A stretch of 64,000 nucleotides of DNA from Euclidia mi (Eukaryota; Arthropoda; Insecta; Lepidoptera; Erebidae), in contig OX123183.2 in NCBI GenBank assembly GCA_944739405.2, positions 96,610,729 through 96,674,728 on the forward strand. Reading direction: 5' to 3'. The notes beneath the pieces were generated by a model. The model saw nothing but the letters and a program-made list of their open reading frames with translations. It did not search any database and had not been told where the DNA came from. How positions within the stretch are numbered: the stretch's first letter is position 1; every line of letters starts with the position of its first letter. Both the position numbers and the translations under genes were made by a program. Shown piece after piece: positions 46,017 to 56,749 of the stretch.

Positions 46017-46206
46017 GCGGCTTATCAACAGCTGCAGTCGTTGAAAGTATTTTGTGTAAGGTAGAAATAGTGTTGGCTTATAGCAGTTATTTCCTTCCGA
46101 AAATACATGCTTTTGCAGATCGTCTGTTAATAGATATAGGTAGAATATTGTCTGGCTGCATGGATAACTTATTGGTTAAAGCAGTTGTAGTCGTCTTTTC
46201 CTTCTA

Positions 46207-46344
46207 ACTACGGAATTCAATATTCGATCTATATAGATCTGTAGATTTTAGATTCGTTTTTGACATAAGCTCCATAAAAAATATGTCAAACACGAACCTC
46301 GAATCTCAAAATCCACGTATGCATCGAATATTGAAAATGGCCGT
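46207..46344 (-). mobile_element. MITE-1, copy B-only insertion
   Basis: Reversed relative to 3671: ACTACGGAATTCAATATTCG at the left and GAATATTGAAAATGGCCGT at the right, between TA dinucleotides. No counterpart in copy A near 12,410. Confidence 0.8.
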
Positions 46345-46832
46345 TAGTGTCGTAGGTTAAAGTCAAACGTTACGAACACTAGTTAAGGCAAAATATTACA
46401 GTAACGATATGATCCTTGACTCTTTTAGCGAATTTTCTTCTGAATTTTTAAAACTGCAATCGACTTTGTAGATGCCAGATCTTTTTTACAGGAACATTAG
46501 GATTATTCTTTGGGGTGTACAGATGTCTTACTTTCAACAGCGAACTGTAATTATACAGCCTTGATTAATTATTTACTTATTTACATAATTATGTTCGAAT
46601 TTTGTCAATAAAATCTTTTTACAGACAAGTCATTTAAGCTGGCACTCTGACTAGTTCAGGTTTGTAGGCCTTACTCTTTGGATGTCGTAAAAAATTAAGT
46701 ACACAGGGAAAATCTCTATGGTTTATTCATCACAGATGATTTTGCGAGTACCTACGCATTTAGTCCCGTCGATTTTTCGTTCCCATAGAGATCACCACAA
46801 TATTTTTCACTGACACCTTTACTTTAAGGAAA

Positions 46833-46904
46833 GGGTGAGTACGTTTTATATGTAATACTGATATTCATTTGAATATCAGTATTACATATAAAACGTACTC
46901 ACCC
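46833..46904. repeat. Perfect hairpin, 34-bp arms, 4-nt loop
   Basis: Arms 46,833-46,866 and 46,871-46,904 are exact reverse complements around ATTT, the longest perfect hairpin in the window. It lies in a copy B-only stretch (46,690-46,915) that otherwise holds a second weak inverted repeat (ATCTCTATGG / CCATAGAGAT). Confidence 0.95.
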
Positions 46905-47807
46905 GTAGGTATATGATGTTTTGTTTAATTTACAGTCGACTCTAGTTTCCAGACTTACTAATTATAATGATTTTAAATTATAACTATATAAAATAAAAAA
47001 ACTTATATAATATTAGTTACATCTAACCAAATTACTATTAATTAAATTTCTTATATTTAAGATAACCATTTAGGTAACGTAGACTAGAATTAAAAATCAA
47101 AAGCTTAACAATTAAAACAAAGTCAAATCACTGACTTAAAATATTTAATTACGAGAGTATAATAATTAAAAGCGATTTCATATCGAAACTCAATCTTAAT
47201 AAGTATGAATATTATAATTATATTAATTATTCTGGAGGAGTAAGACCCCATTATTGAAGAGGTCACTCCCAGTGGTCTCAGCAATTATCTTAATGAAATA
47301 CATTAATCAGAAGGGTTGCTATTACATTATCCTCTTTGTCTTGATCTTGAGATAATGCGTATTAAGACGCTGAAAGATATTTATGAAGCATTTGTAATAT
47401 ATACATATAATGTTAAGAATCCATACATATTGCAGTCAAGCAATTAGTGTGAGAGATATTAGTTTTAGTAAAATATGTACGTTATTCGTAGACTTATAAT
47501 AATGTTGACTTATATCTGCTATTTATATGAACCGTGTAATATAACATAACTAGCTGTCGTGTGCGACTCCGTTCGCGTGGAATAAAATTCCCCCCGTATT
47601 TTTTTACATTTTTGTATTGAAAAATGTTGAAAAGAAACGGGGGAAATCGGGGAATAGAGCTCGGCTTCTATTGGTTATACTGTGATGATATATAGCTTAT
47701 AGCGTTCCTCAATAAATAAGTTATCTAACATTGAAATAATTTTTCAAATCGGACCAGTAGTTCCGGAGATTAGTGCTCTTCAGCTTTATATATTAGGATA
47801 GATTGCA

Positions 47808-48020
47808 GCCGCGGTAGCCTACTTGAGGTACCAACACACTGCCATGCAGAATGTATCGCGTTCGAATCCACGGCGCGCACCACTGCTTTTCGGAGTTATG
47901 GTGCGTTTCGCTGTGCCTTTGGGTTGCAGGTATCAGACAGGCAGTCACTCCGTGGAAAGCTTATATTCAGTCAGACTAAGCGGACCCAGTGCTGTAACTG
48001 AGATAAGGGTAAGAGGATGC
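47808..48020 (+). mobile_element. SINE S1, internally deleted, paralogue of 20,000
   Basis: Same central deletion as copy A, plus a further 4-bp loss in GACTAGTAAGC. Confidence 0.8.
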
Positions 48021-48488
48021 TGTATAAATGTATAATATATAATACAATGCAAAGTGTTCTGCATTCATCACTGTGTTACATTGCGCCGTGTGTTATTTGT
48101 TCAATCTACAAACCTGTAAATTAACTGACATATTTTTTTTAATATGTTGTTCTTCGCGGTGATTGATTGAATGTTGGTAAAATTTCTTGCTTTACAGAAT
48201 TTCTAGCTAGTGCAAAATTCGTCTTTTTCATTTAAGACGTTTTATTAGTTAATATTACTTTAAACAATGCACTTAGTACAGGAAAAGTAAGACTGCATAT
48301 AACAGGTTGGTAAAATATGTACATACATCAATGGAATTTTGTTTATTATCTTGGCTTGAGAAATGACGACCTGACGAGTCCTACCAAAGTTTAAGAGTCC
48401 TTAAATTTGATGTTTTATGAAGATTAGAATGTCTTCAATTCTCGCCTGAGCAAATTAGTACAATATTGCAATCATATTTATAAACTAA

Positions 48489-48697
48489 CTAAAGGACGCC
48501 AGCAGCTACGCCTGCATTTTTTTTTTAAATTTACCCGTTTTGGCCGATCCCGTGGGAATTTCGGGAAATCCCTTCTTAGTGCACCCCTACGGTCCCCAAG
48601 GAACATACATGCCAAATTTCAGCTTCCTGCGCCCATTAGTTTCGGCTGTAGCGTGTCTGTCAGTCAGTCAGTAACGCAAGGATTTTATATATTAAGA
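48489..48697 (-). mobile_element. Small Helitron, recent insertion with known empty site
   Basis: Same family as 23,063-23,273. Inserted between A (48,488) and T (48,698). Copy A has the clean site ...AA|TTTATTGAG at 20,917/20,918. There is no target duplication. The 3' terminus reads TTAG where the sister has CTAG. Confidence 0.88.
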
Positions 48698-49072
48698 TTT
48701 ATTGAGTTTAATATCCTTGTTTACACAGTTATCCTTATATTGTTATTTTATTCTCCCTGATTATTTATAAATCTTTCTTATAAACAATGTTTGTTTTGAG
48801 CAAATTGATTGCATAATAAACCAATTTATGAATACTAAGCCTATATCATATTATTATCCTTGGGTATTTACAAAATGTAACATTTATTTTCAGTTAGAAT
48901 TCCCTATATCTAAGACATCTAGCATCAATACACGAAACGAAATGCCTAGTTCTAAAATATGTTTATGAAGTTTATATAACTAGTCACCTAGTAAATACAA
49001 ATAATATACATCAGTTAATTATTTTATTGAGTTCTGCCTGATCCCGTGGGGATTTCGGGAAATCCCTTCTTA

Positions 49073-49209
49073 TGGCCGATTCTAATATTCGATCAATCTA
49101 TGGATTTTAAGATTCGAAATTCGAGTTTGACATATTTTGTATGGAGCTTATGTCAAAAACGAATCTAAATCTCAAAATAATGGATAGATCGAATATTGAA
49201 TTCCGCAGT
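49073..49209 (+). mobile_element. MITE-1, copy B-only insertion into an old Helitron fragment
   Basis: TGGCCGATTCTAATATTCGA at the left and GAATATTGAATTCCGCAGT at the right, bounded by TA on each side. Copy A reads CTTCTTAGTG with a single TA at this site, so TA is duplicated. This supports a Tc1/mariner-type mechanism. Confidence 0.85.
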
Positions 49210-51918
49210 TAGTGCTACGGTCTTCAACTACAACAAACATGCATGAGAAATTTCAGGTCCTTACTGGTTACTGTTACTGGGCGTAAGTATGAATATATGT
49301 TTTGGTAGTGCGTTGTTTGTCAGTAGCAAAATAATTTTATATATATACAGACAGATAAGTGAATTACATAATATCTTAGAAGCTCGTTTTCAGGTAAAGC
49401 GTAGTGGTGCAAAATAAATGTTTTATAATATAGGAAGCCCTACCTACGGCTCCATATAGTAGCTTAAACACGACCGACAATCACGAGTGTTAAATTAAGC
49501 GCCATAGTTATTTGAATGAAAAATAATAAGTAATAACATTTTTATAGAATTAGGGTTCGATTCATTCGATTCGATCTATAAAGTAACAGCTAAACTAATC
49601 TGAGACGAACAATACGGGACGTACAAAGGTTAACATAATTTTAGGTAAATCCTTTGATATGTATCTGTGTCTTCCATTTAACTTGTCAAACTTCTTTGTT
49701 TTCTTTGCAAACAGTACCTTGAATCAAAGAAAATTCGATTTTCTCCGTCGTACGTCAACTTGTGACAAATAAACAATGCGAATGGGATTTTAGTTTGAAA
49801 ACTTTACTGCATAGTAACATATGCAGCGCAGGTATGGGACAGCCCTAACGAAGAGCGTTCGTTTTTCGAATACTTGATGTCAACTTGTATTTTCAGTTTG
49901 TTTTTGGACCCAAGATGCGCTTCAATGGAAATCTTGGTTGGTAACAATGTTTGAATATCGAATGTTTATTTTGTTTTTCTTTTTTGCAAGCGCATATTTT
50001 TAAGCAGATAAAGGTTCTTTTTAACCCACCAATATTGTTTTCACTTGCCAGTACCTACCTAATTTACATCGTACTTTTGTAATATACCTATCAGTGTTAC
50101 AAGAACAAAGCAGCATTTAAATACACAAAGGCACACTTAAAACACGTTAATAATAAATACAGATAATCTACCAAGCATCTTAGGGTCCGTTAAAAAAGCT
50201 TCCTTAACATCAAATAGAGCCAGACACTTGGAGAGAGGCCCTCAAACGAACCCGAGATTTGCATATAATTATCATTTTTGATTCTCTCTTCTTTTGTGTA
50301 AATACTCGTCTAAAAGGTAACACCGTAAATGACATAATGCGGAGAAAGATATGCTGAATTATTAATGCGCTAATACGATCCTGTGAGTCTGTACCGTAGG
50401 GAAGGGAACACTGCTGCACGATAATTAATTTTGAAATATGTGAATTAATTTCCGAGTTCCTTAGAGTGTGTGTTGGGCGATAACTTGAATCTTGGTTTCA
50501 AAGGCAAAACTCAGCAGCTGTATGGCTGTAAACTTGTAACACATAATCAGGTGGTGAAATATATGGTCTGTTTGATGGTTTCTGCAAATAGCTACCAAAA
50601 ATCTGAGATCAGCTAAAATACATAGGTAGCATAAATAAGCTGTTTGAGATTAAAATAAAATAATAAATATTAATAAATAAAAATATAACAGAATGTCTGT
50701 TATATTTTTATTCTTTATTAACTTACGTTATGCATAATATATTTATTTAATGGGTAAATCTTGAACACTAATCCCTGTTACTAGTAGATGTATACACGTA
50801 GACCAATGTCGTCAAATTTATTTCTTACGCCGTAAATATTTAGAATATAAAATATCGCAAATAATTTATCACGTCTACACATCACTATGCCACATCCGCT
50901 TTAGCGTTAAATACGCTTCAATGGATATTACTTTTGGGGATTTTTGTTCCTTAAATAAATTATTACATTTGACTAAGAACAGGTTTTAATGAATTTCAAG
51001 TGGGAGCCACGTTATAATATGATTTCCCATTTCTCTCCTGTTGCCTTTAACAACATGAAAGGGAATTCATTTGGGGTTTGTCAACGTGTCGATATTTGGA
51101 ATTGAATAATAAAATAGACGTGTTATTTTATTTATGTACGCGTGGTAAACGAACGATATTCTTGCTCTCTAGGGTGGTTAACAATTAATTTCTTTTTAAA
51201 CTTTCGTATTGACGTGAAACTCGTTGTATAAATTGTTTATTGAAATGAGTTGTTCAAGTCATTTGTTTTTTTTTTATTATTTTATAGGCAAATAGGTTGT
51301 CAGTTGTGTCTGCGATAGTGCAGTTTCTGCCGATTTTGGGCTAGATGGTCATACTGGGTTGGTATGTATGATTAATATCCATTGGTAATCCAGGGTGTTC
51401 ATTTACCGAACTATAATTAAAATATTTCCTAAGTAATAAGTATTTAACCGTATTATTCATCATCATCATAACTTCCTATTCTCGTCTAGGTTAGCTTTCT
51501 AGTCTAACCAGAATTGACAGAATATTCGTTTTTCACAGAGGGCTGCCTTCCGACCGCCGCAACACAAAGAAATAGCGATGTTCAACGGCTAAGATTGTAA
51601 CTTTAATCTTATTATTATTATGACTTTATCACGTCATAAATCTAGAAAATATTTCATTACTTATGACCCAATCGCAGCGCAAATAGGTGACTTGCTACAG
51701 GCAGAAACATAATAAAATGAAAAATCCAAAATCAACAATCAACTCGTACCCCTGAAGTTTATACCAACAAATACAAAACAGAGTTATAGCAAAGTATGTT
51801 GCACCGTCGTGACATTTGATTCAGCCATCATTGTTGCCGCCAACATTGTGTTTGACACTCGCGTTATACGTTCGAAAACGTTCACGAAAACAAGTTGAAA
51901 TTGACTTTGTTGCGAGTG

Positions 51919-52110
51919 ATGGCTAATAAAAAATTTGGAGAAGTGAATTTGAGGAGTGTCGGCGATTGGATTTGCGAAAATATTTTGTTAAACTTCATTC
52001 AATGTTCAATTTCATTTTGTATTGTGATACTTGTATTTATAAACGTAATCGTTGCAAATTTTCATGTTCGATATTGTTACAGCTATGGAAAAGATAACTG
52101 GTGCTTATGA
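51919..52110 (+). CDS. Possible small ORF, 63 codons with one membrane segment
   Basis: Starts ATGGCT (MANKKFGEVNLRSVGDW). A hydrophobic stretch SISFCIVILVFINVIVANF lies at about residues 30-48 and could span a membrane, followed by a short tail ending DNWCL. Upstream sequence contains GTTGCCGCCAACATTG and several CpGs. Copy A carries a stop after residue 27. No homologue recognised; chance is quite possible. Confidence 0.2.
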   Translation: MANKKFGEVNLRSVGDWICENILLNFIQCSISFCIVILVFINVIVANFHVRYCYSYGKDNWCL

Positions 52111-53609
52111 GTATGTTTGTGTTATTTTACTCTACAAAAAGTGAACAGGGCTTTCGAAGTCACTGGATTTCTTGGTAAAAAACGAACATTGAAAAGCGAT
52201 ATCTCAGTGAAGGGACCTGTGAGGGCGGGCACTCGACGCAAAGGGATTTACTTAGCCGCGCACGACTGAATTTTCGAAGCTACAAGTAAGCACGTAATAC
52301 AAAGTTGATTGTTACTTTTGCGTGCCATGGAAATCACGTTAATCAGTATTGGCTGTCATGGAGATGTTTGACAGTAGTTACTCTCACAGTATCCCATCAC
52401 TAGTGTATACATTAAATAACTATGAAGGTATATGGGTTACAGAGGTCAGGGGTAGTCACTGAATAGAAAATTTTATATTTTGTCAAATCTGGTTAATTTA
52501 GAAATCAGTCTTCGGGTACAAAGGCGAATACTCTCCGCTAACCGGAATGCAAAGGTGATGATGATGACAGTAACATTAATGGAAGCAGACGCTTTTCTTG
52601 ATTGAGAAGAAATTAATTTTGATTGTGCTACCGGTGATCCCTGCACGAAATCACTACACTGCGGACATGGTATTCGTAGTGATTAGTGAGTACTTTGACG
52701 GCTGATCCCAATACCTGATTTAATATATTCACGGATTTGGCTAGTACAGATAGGTACATATTTGACATAATATGTATGGGACATTCCCTAGATGCAAATA
52801 TATTTTCAGTTCAGTTCAAATTACTAAATTCCTTCAGTAGAGAAAAAACAATAATGTAAGTTAGTTTTGGTGCGTTTTTAATTTCATCAAATAAAGGACT
52901 CTTAATAAGTCTATTCTTAGTATAAATGATATAATTACAGAGGAATCTGATATCTACGTCTGAAAACTTAATTTTAGAGTTCATTAACAGACTTGAACCT
53001 TCAAGATATTGATTACGATAAAAAATATAATTTTACTGACAAAAGAGATTCGTTGTGAAAAGAACACGAAACATTAAAATATTTACCCATTCATAATTAT
53101 AACATAACATTATTGCTTGCTGTGAATAGAATATAGTGTTTGTATTAATTATTACAAAGATTGTCGAAATTAAAACAAATAAGAGATAGTTCAATTAAAA
53201 GTAGAATGTGCTTTTTCTTTTATTTCGGTATCAGAAAGTCGACGTGAAAATATTTTCTTTTCTAAACAGCGGACCAAGGATTTTTCAGCTCGTCTGAGAA
53301 GTGTACCTAGAGCATAAAATGACATATATAACGCACCAACGTAAGTAAATATAATCTACATATTAGTTATTAAGAGATCGGCAAAGTACAGCATGGTTTG
53401 CCGAGGACACCACTTGGATGAATGCAGTCATCCATACAAGGGTCTTGTTGTAGTAGAACCTCAGAGGACACGTTAACCCATCGGTCTCGGTTTTGTCTCA
53501 TGACAGGAATGGTTAGACCATGACGAAAGCTTTAACCCGGTCAATGAACTCTGACACCAGTGTTGACTACATGCTCACACGAAGAGAAAAACGAGCCGTA
53601 TCTTCTTGT

Positions 53610-54530
53610 CTATAGATATAAAAAAAAAAGAAAGCGGGGAATAATAAAATTAATCTCGTTTTACAGTAAATCAGAGACTGCTATTTACAAGAGTATAAAA
53701 ATGTAAGAGAAAAATTCCCAGTAGCAAGCGACGCTCGGGAAGCAATTCCAGTGCATACATTCAGGTACACAAAAAGAAAATACCATAGTAATATATTAGA
53801 TAGTCGATCTATCGCCCACGACGCGCGACGGGGCGGCGTCGACGCAGAAAAACTTATTTTACGATTTCCGTTCGCTATTTTATCTGTTATCGAACTGTTA
53901 ACGCGTAAAATATATTATTTATTGCAATTGTTGTTTAAGTTTTGTGTAAACTGCAGATATGATGACGTCGGCTTTGTGGCTTGTGTAAAAAATAAAAGAA
54001 GGACAATGGCTGTGAATTTGAAAGACAGCAGATTATTTGTAAGTATTTGACTTAAGATGTTATTAGTACCTACTCGTAGTTCACCTTAGAGTTATAATAA
54101 CGTTCAATAAATGTATTTAATTAGATTTTATTACAGTGGTGAGTCTGACTCTTAGTCATAAATTCCAGTAGATCTACTTTATTCATATTTCATAATTACA
54201 AAAACAGTTGATATGTCTCACCGGTTATCATTTTTGTTGGTATTTCCGTCCGTATAAATAAACAGTATAAAATGAGTAATGTGTATGTATGTATTGTCCG
54301 TCAATACTAGCCTGAATAAATAAACTGATAAGAGTATGCTATCTTCCTTCCTTTTAATGACTATTATAAAATCAGTTTAGATAAATAAAAAGAAGAAAAA
54401 GAAATATGGTAAAGAAATAAAGTGAGTTAAGAAAGTATAGTCCGTACCACGAGAACATAGACTTTTTGTAAACAATGAATTTCTACTAAGTAACTTAGCG
54501 ACAGTTCTGTGAAAAACAAATAATGTCAAA
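53610..54530 (+). other. Copy B-only block with possible promoter and first exon
   Basis: Replaces a headless SINE found at the same place in copy A. It contains a short CpG-rich stretch (CGACGCGCGACGGGGCGGCG near 53,818) in otherwise AT-rich DNA. It also holds an open frame 53,751-54,050 that ends across a good splice donor. The rest, from 54,060 to 54,530, is AT-rich with nothing supported. Confidence 0.35.
54006..54038 (+). CDS. Candidate first coding exon (11 codons) before a consensus splice donor
   Basis: ATGGCT opens the frame MAVNLKDSRLF, followed directly by GTAAGTATTTG, a textbook 5' splice site. The peptide resembles the N-terminus of succinate-semialdehyde dehydrogenase proteins (a ...LKDSxLF... 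start is familiar from that family), but 11 residues cannot prove this. No second exon is found in the window to the right. If real, the rest of the gene lies beyond 64,000 or has been lost. Confidence 0.2.
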
Positions 54531-55015
54531 TCCAATGAGCGCAACGGTACACAGATATGTGCGGTTGCAAAGTAATATGTCAACTGAACGGGTTTTTATC
54601 GATATATGCGCTGTTAACAGTGTTTTGTGGTACTGGAACACGTCAGACGCCTCGAACGTCAACATTTTGCGTCAATCCATTGAAATGTTACATTCTTGAG
54701 CTTAGCGGGCATTTATCAGACAATAAAAAAATATATTTTGTATATCAAGAAGAGGTTAGTTTAAAGTTAAATGCAAGTTTATGGTGTCGCAACGCTTTCC
54801 CTGCGCCCGGTATCTGGGAGAAGCGGGTGTAGATTTGCAGATGGCAAACTATTAGCCGCACAGAAGGTTCCTTACACATAGTAAAAATAAATAGCTTCTT
54901 CTGACGAAGGTAACCCCAAATGTTATTTTACCGTAACTCTTTAATGGATTTTGTTTAAGTTTATTCTGACCTTTTCATTCATACACAACGTAAAATCTCC
55001 ATACCTAGAAATTTT

Positions 55016-55399
55016 TATACAATGTACTAGCTAGTGGTCTGTATTATTATTCATTTATGGCAATTTTTAAATATTTAGGTATGGCTTAACTATTGTTACT
55101 GCCTATGATAAAAAAAAATCAAGTCAGTAATAGAGTGCCATGTTTGTACTTTATCATTGACATACGTGGTTTTCTATTATTGTAAAAAACTTCAAGAAAT
55201 CGGCAAATTCAAGAAAATAGAAAAAAGAAGAAGATTTCGGCGGTAGGCGTTAAAAAATTTGACACATTTTTGCATAGTAAAAATATTTATTTTATTAAAT
55301 TACTTAGTTAATATTCATTATTTATATTCAAAGTTGTTTAAAAACAATAATTTAAATACAGTTTAATCAAGATTGTGTTTATGACACTCAATTGTAAGT
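55016..55399. other. Single-copy sequence right of the duplication, no gene seen
   Basis: AT-rich, with no frame or repeat I recognise. The left end of the LINE L5 insertion is not sharply visible, so part of this may be its 5' untranslated region. Confidence 0.4.
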
Positions 55400-55470
55400 G
55401 TTAAAATACTTACCACCTGCCAGCACAACATCTGCAGTTATCACTCAAATCATCCAAACCACACATCATC

Positions 55471-56220
55471 ATGTCTCAGTTGCAAGACATTGAGTCGGCA
55501 CAGAAAAACCTGGAGGTGAGCTTCGCGAATAGAATGGCAGCCCTGGAGGCTCAGCTAACTTGTGGGAATCCAGCCAAGGACACCGTGGCAAGAGTTGCTG
55601 AGGAATTCCGAACGTTCCGGGAGCTCGTCTTTAGCATGCTTGGCTTACTTCGCCAGCAAATAAGTGAATGCCACAAGCAACTAGACATTATGGAGATTCA
55701 TCAACGACGTAAGTCACTCCTATTTTTAGGTGTCCCAGAGAGGGAGAAAGAGAATTGTGCTCAAATTGTCCTGAATATCATACAGGGCAAGCTTGGCCTA
55801 AAAGACATCTCAGCCTCACATTTTAGAAGATGCTTTAGAATTGGTCCCTCTACATCGAATAGCAAACGGCCGATAGTAGTACAGTTCGCCGGAGTAGACG
55901 CCAGGTTTGCTGTTTGGCGTGCTAAGACCTCCCTTAAGGGTTCCACCATCTCAGTGAGGGAATTGTTGACCCGGACACGACAGGCTATTTTCGGGAAGGC
56001 CCGTATTCATTTCGGTATTAGATCCTGTTGGACTCAAGATGGCTATATTATAGTGAACACCTGATGGAAGCCGCCACAAGTTCGTTGCTGAGTATGAGCT
56101 CTGCGGCCTCATGAAGAGGTTTCCCAAAGCGTCAAACAGCGCTTCAGGGGCTGGAAGTGGAGCCACGAACGAACGCCCCTCTGAAGCAATCGGCAATACC
56201 AAAATCGTAACGCGTAAATA
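55471..56220 (+). pseudogene. LINE L5 ORF1 protein (L1-ORF1p/RRM-like)
   Basis: The frame starts MSQLQDIESAQKNLEVSF and runs 197 codons. The N-terminal part is heptad-rich and suits a coiled coil (about residues 1-85). Then comes an L1-type nucleic-acid-binding domain with RRKSLLFLGVPE, HFRRCFRIG, RPIVVQFAG, ISVRELLTRTR and SCWTQDGYIIV. ORF1 proteins of this kind coat the element RNA. A one-base deletion at about 56,058 ends it early. In the next frame PDGSRHKFVAEYELCG and a low-complexity tail continue to about 56,220. Confidence 0.8.
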
Positions 56221-56749
56221 GTCTTTGTTTTCGCTTCTTCTAAGTAAGTTTGTTTCTGTTTACGCGCCTATCTTCTCTGTATCTATTTTTATCTTTGTTA
56301 TCACTCATAATCTTGTCTCGTAACATAATTCATCAACCACCGTTTTCATTTTTCTCGCACCCTCCTATTTGTTTAAATTGTTTACATACTTCAATGGTTT
56401 TCAATGTCATCTTTATTTGACATTTGACATCTATGAGTGAAGTGACATTTATGGGTTGCGTTCGGAAATCAAAGATTTTTTCTTAAAGTAAGGATACTAA
56501 TATAGTTTATGGAATTTTTAACTAAGTTTGTGTCCAGTTATAATTTTAATATGTTTTATTTTTCCTATCAAACTTTGTTTTGTAATTTTTATTGTTTCTG
56601 TATTGTGTCTGCTGGCAGGTGGTGCAATCATAAAGCAATAGAGCGTGTGCACATCTTTTACATTTTTATATTTTAGTTTATGCTATTATACTACTTGTTA
56701 TATTTAATTATTATTTTATATATTTTTTTATTATTTATTGTATTTTATT
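56221..56749. other. Inter-ORF spacer of LINE L5
   Basis: Very AT-rich, about 530 bp, longer than the short or overlapping spacers usual in LINEs. TGCTGGCAGGTGGT at 56,610-56,623 is the exact reverse complement of 55,412-55,425 in the leader. A separate insertion here cannot be excluded. Confidence 0.5.

Larger units (their letters stand above)
34600..55015 (+). repeat. Tandem duplication, copy B
   Basis: Second member, collinear with 165-33,998 but about 13 kb shorter. Blocks present only here include about 36,500-36,565, 37,403-38,862 (a TIR element and SINEs), 41,988-42,087, 42,177-42,475, 46,207-46,344, about 46,690-46,915, 48,489-48,697, 49,073-49,209 and 53,610-54,530. Small losses relative to A occur near 35,060 (SINE head), 38,912 and 39,019. 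The gene-free stretches between the listed elements correspond to the shared blocks described for copy A. Confidence 0.93.

Noticed and set aside
53751..54050. Whole 99-codon frame as one protein
   Set aside because: The frame crosses a consensus splice donor at 54,039 and its upstream part has no recognisable domain. Only the short ATG-to-donor segment is kept as a candidate exon.
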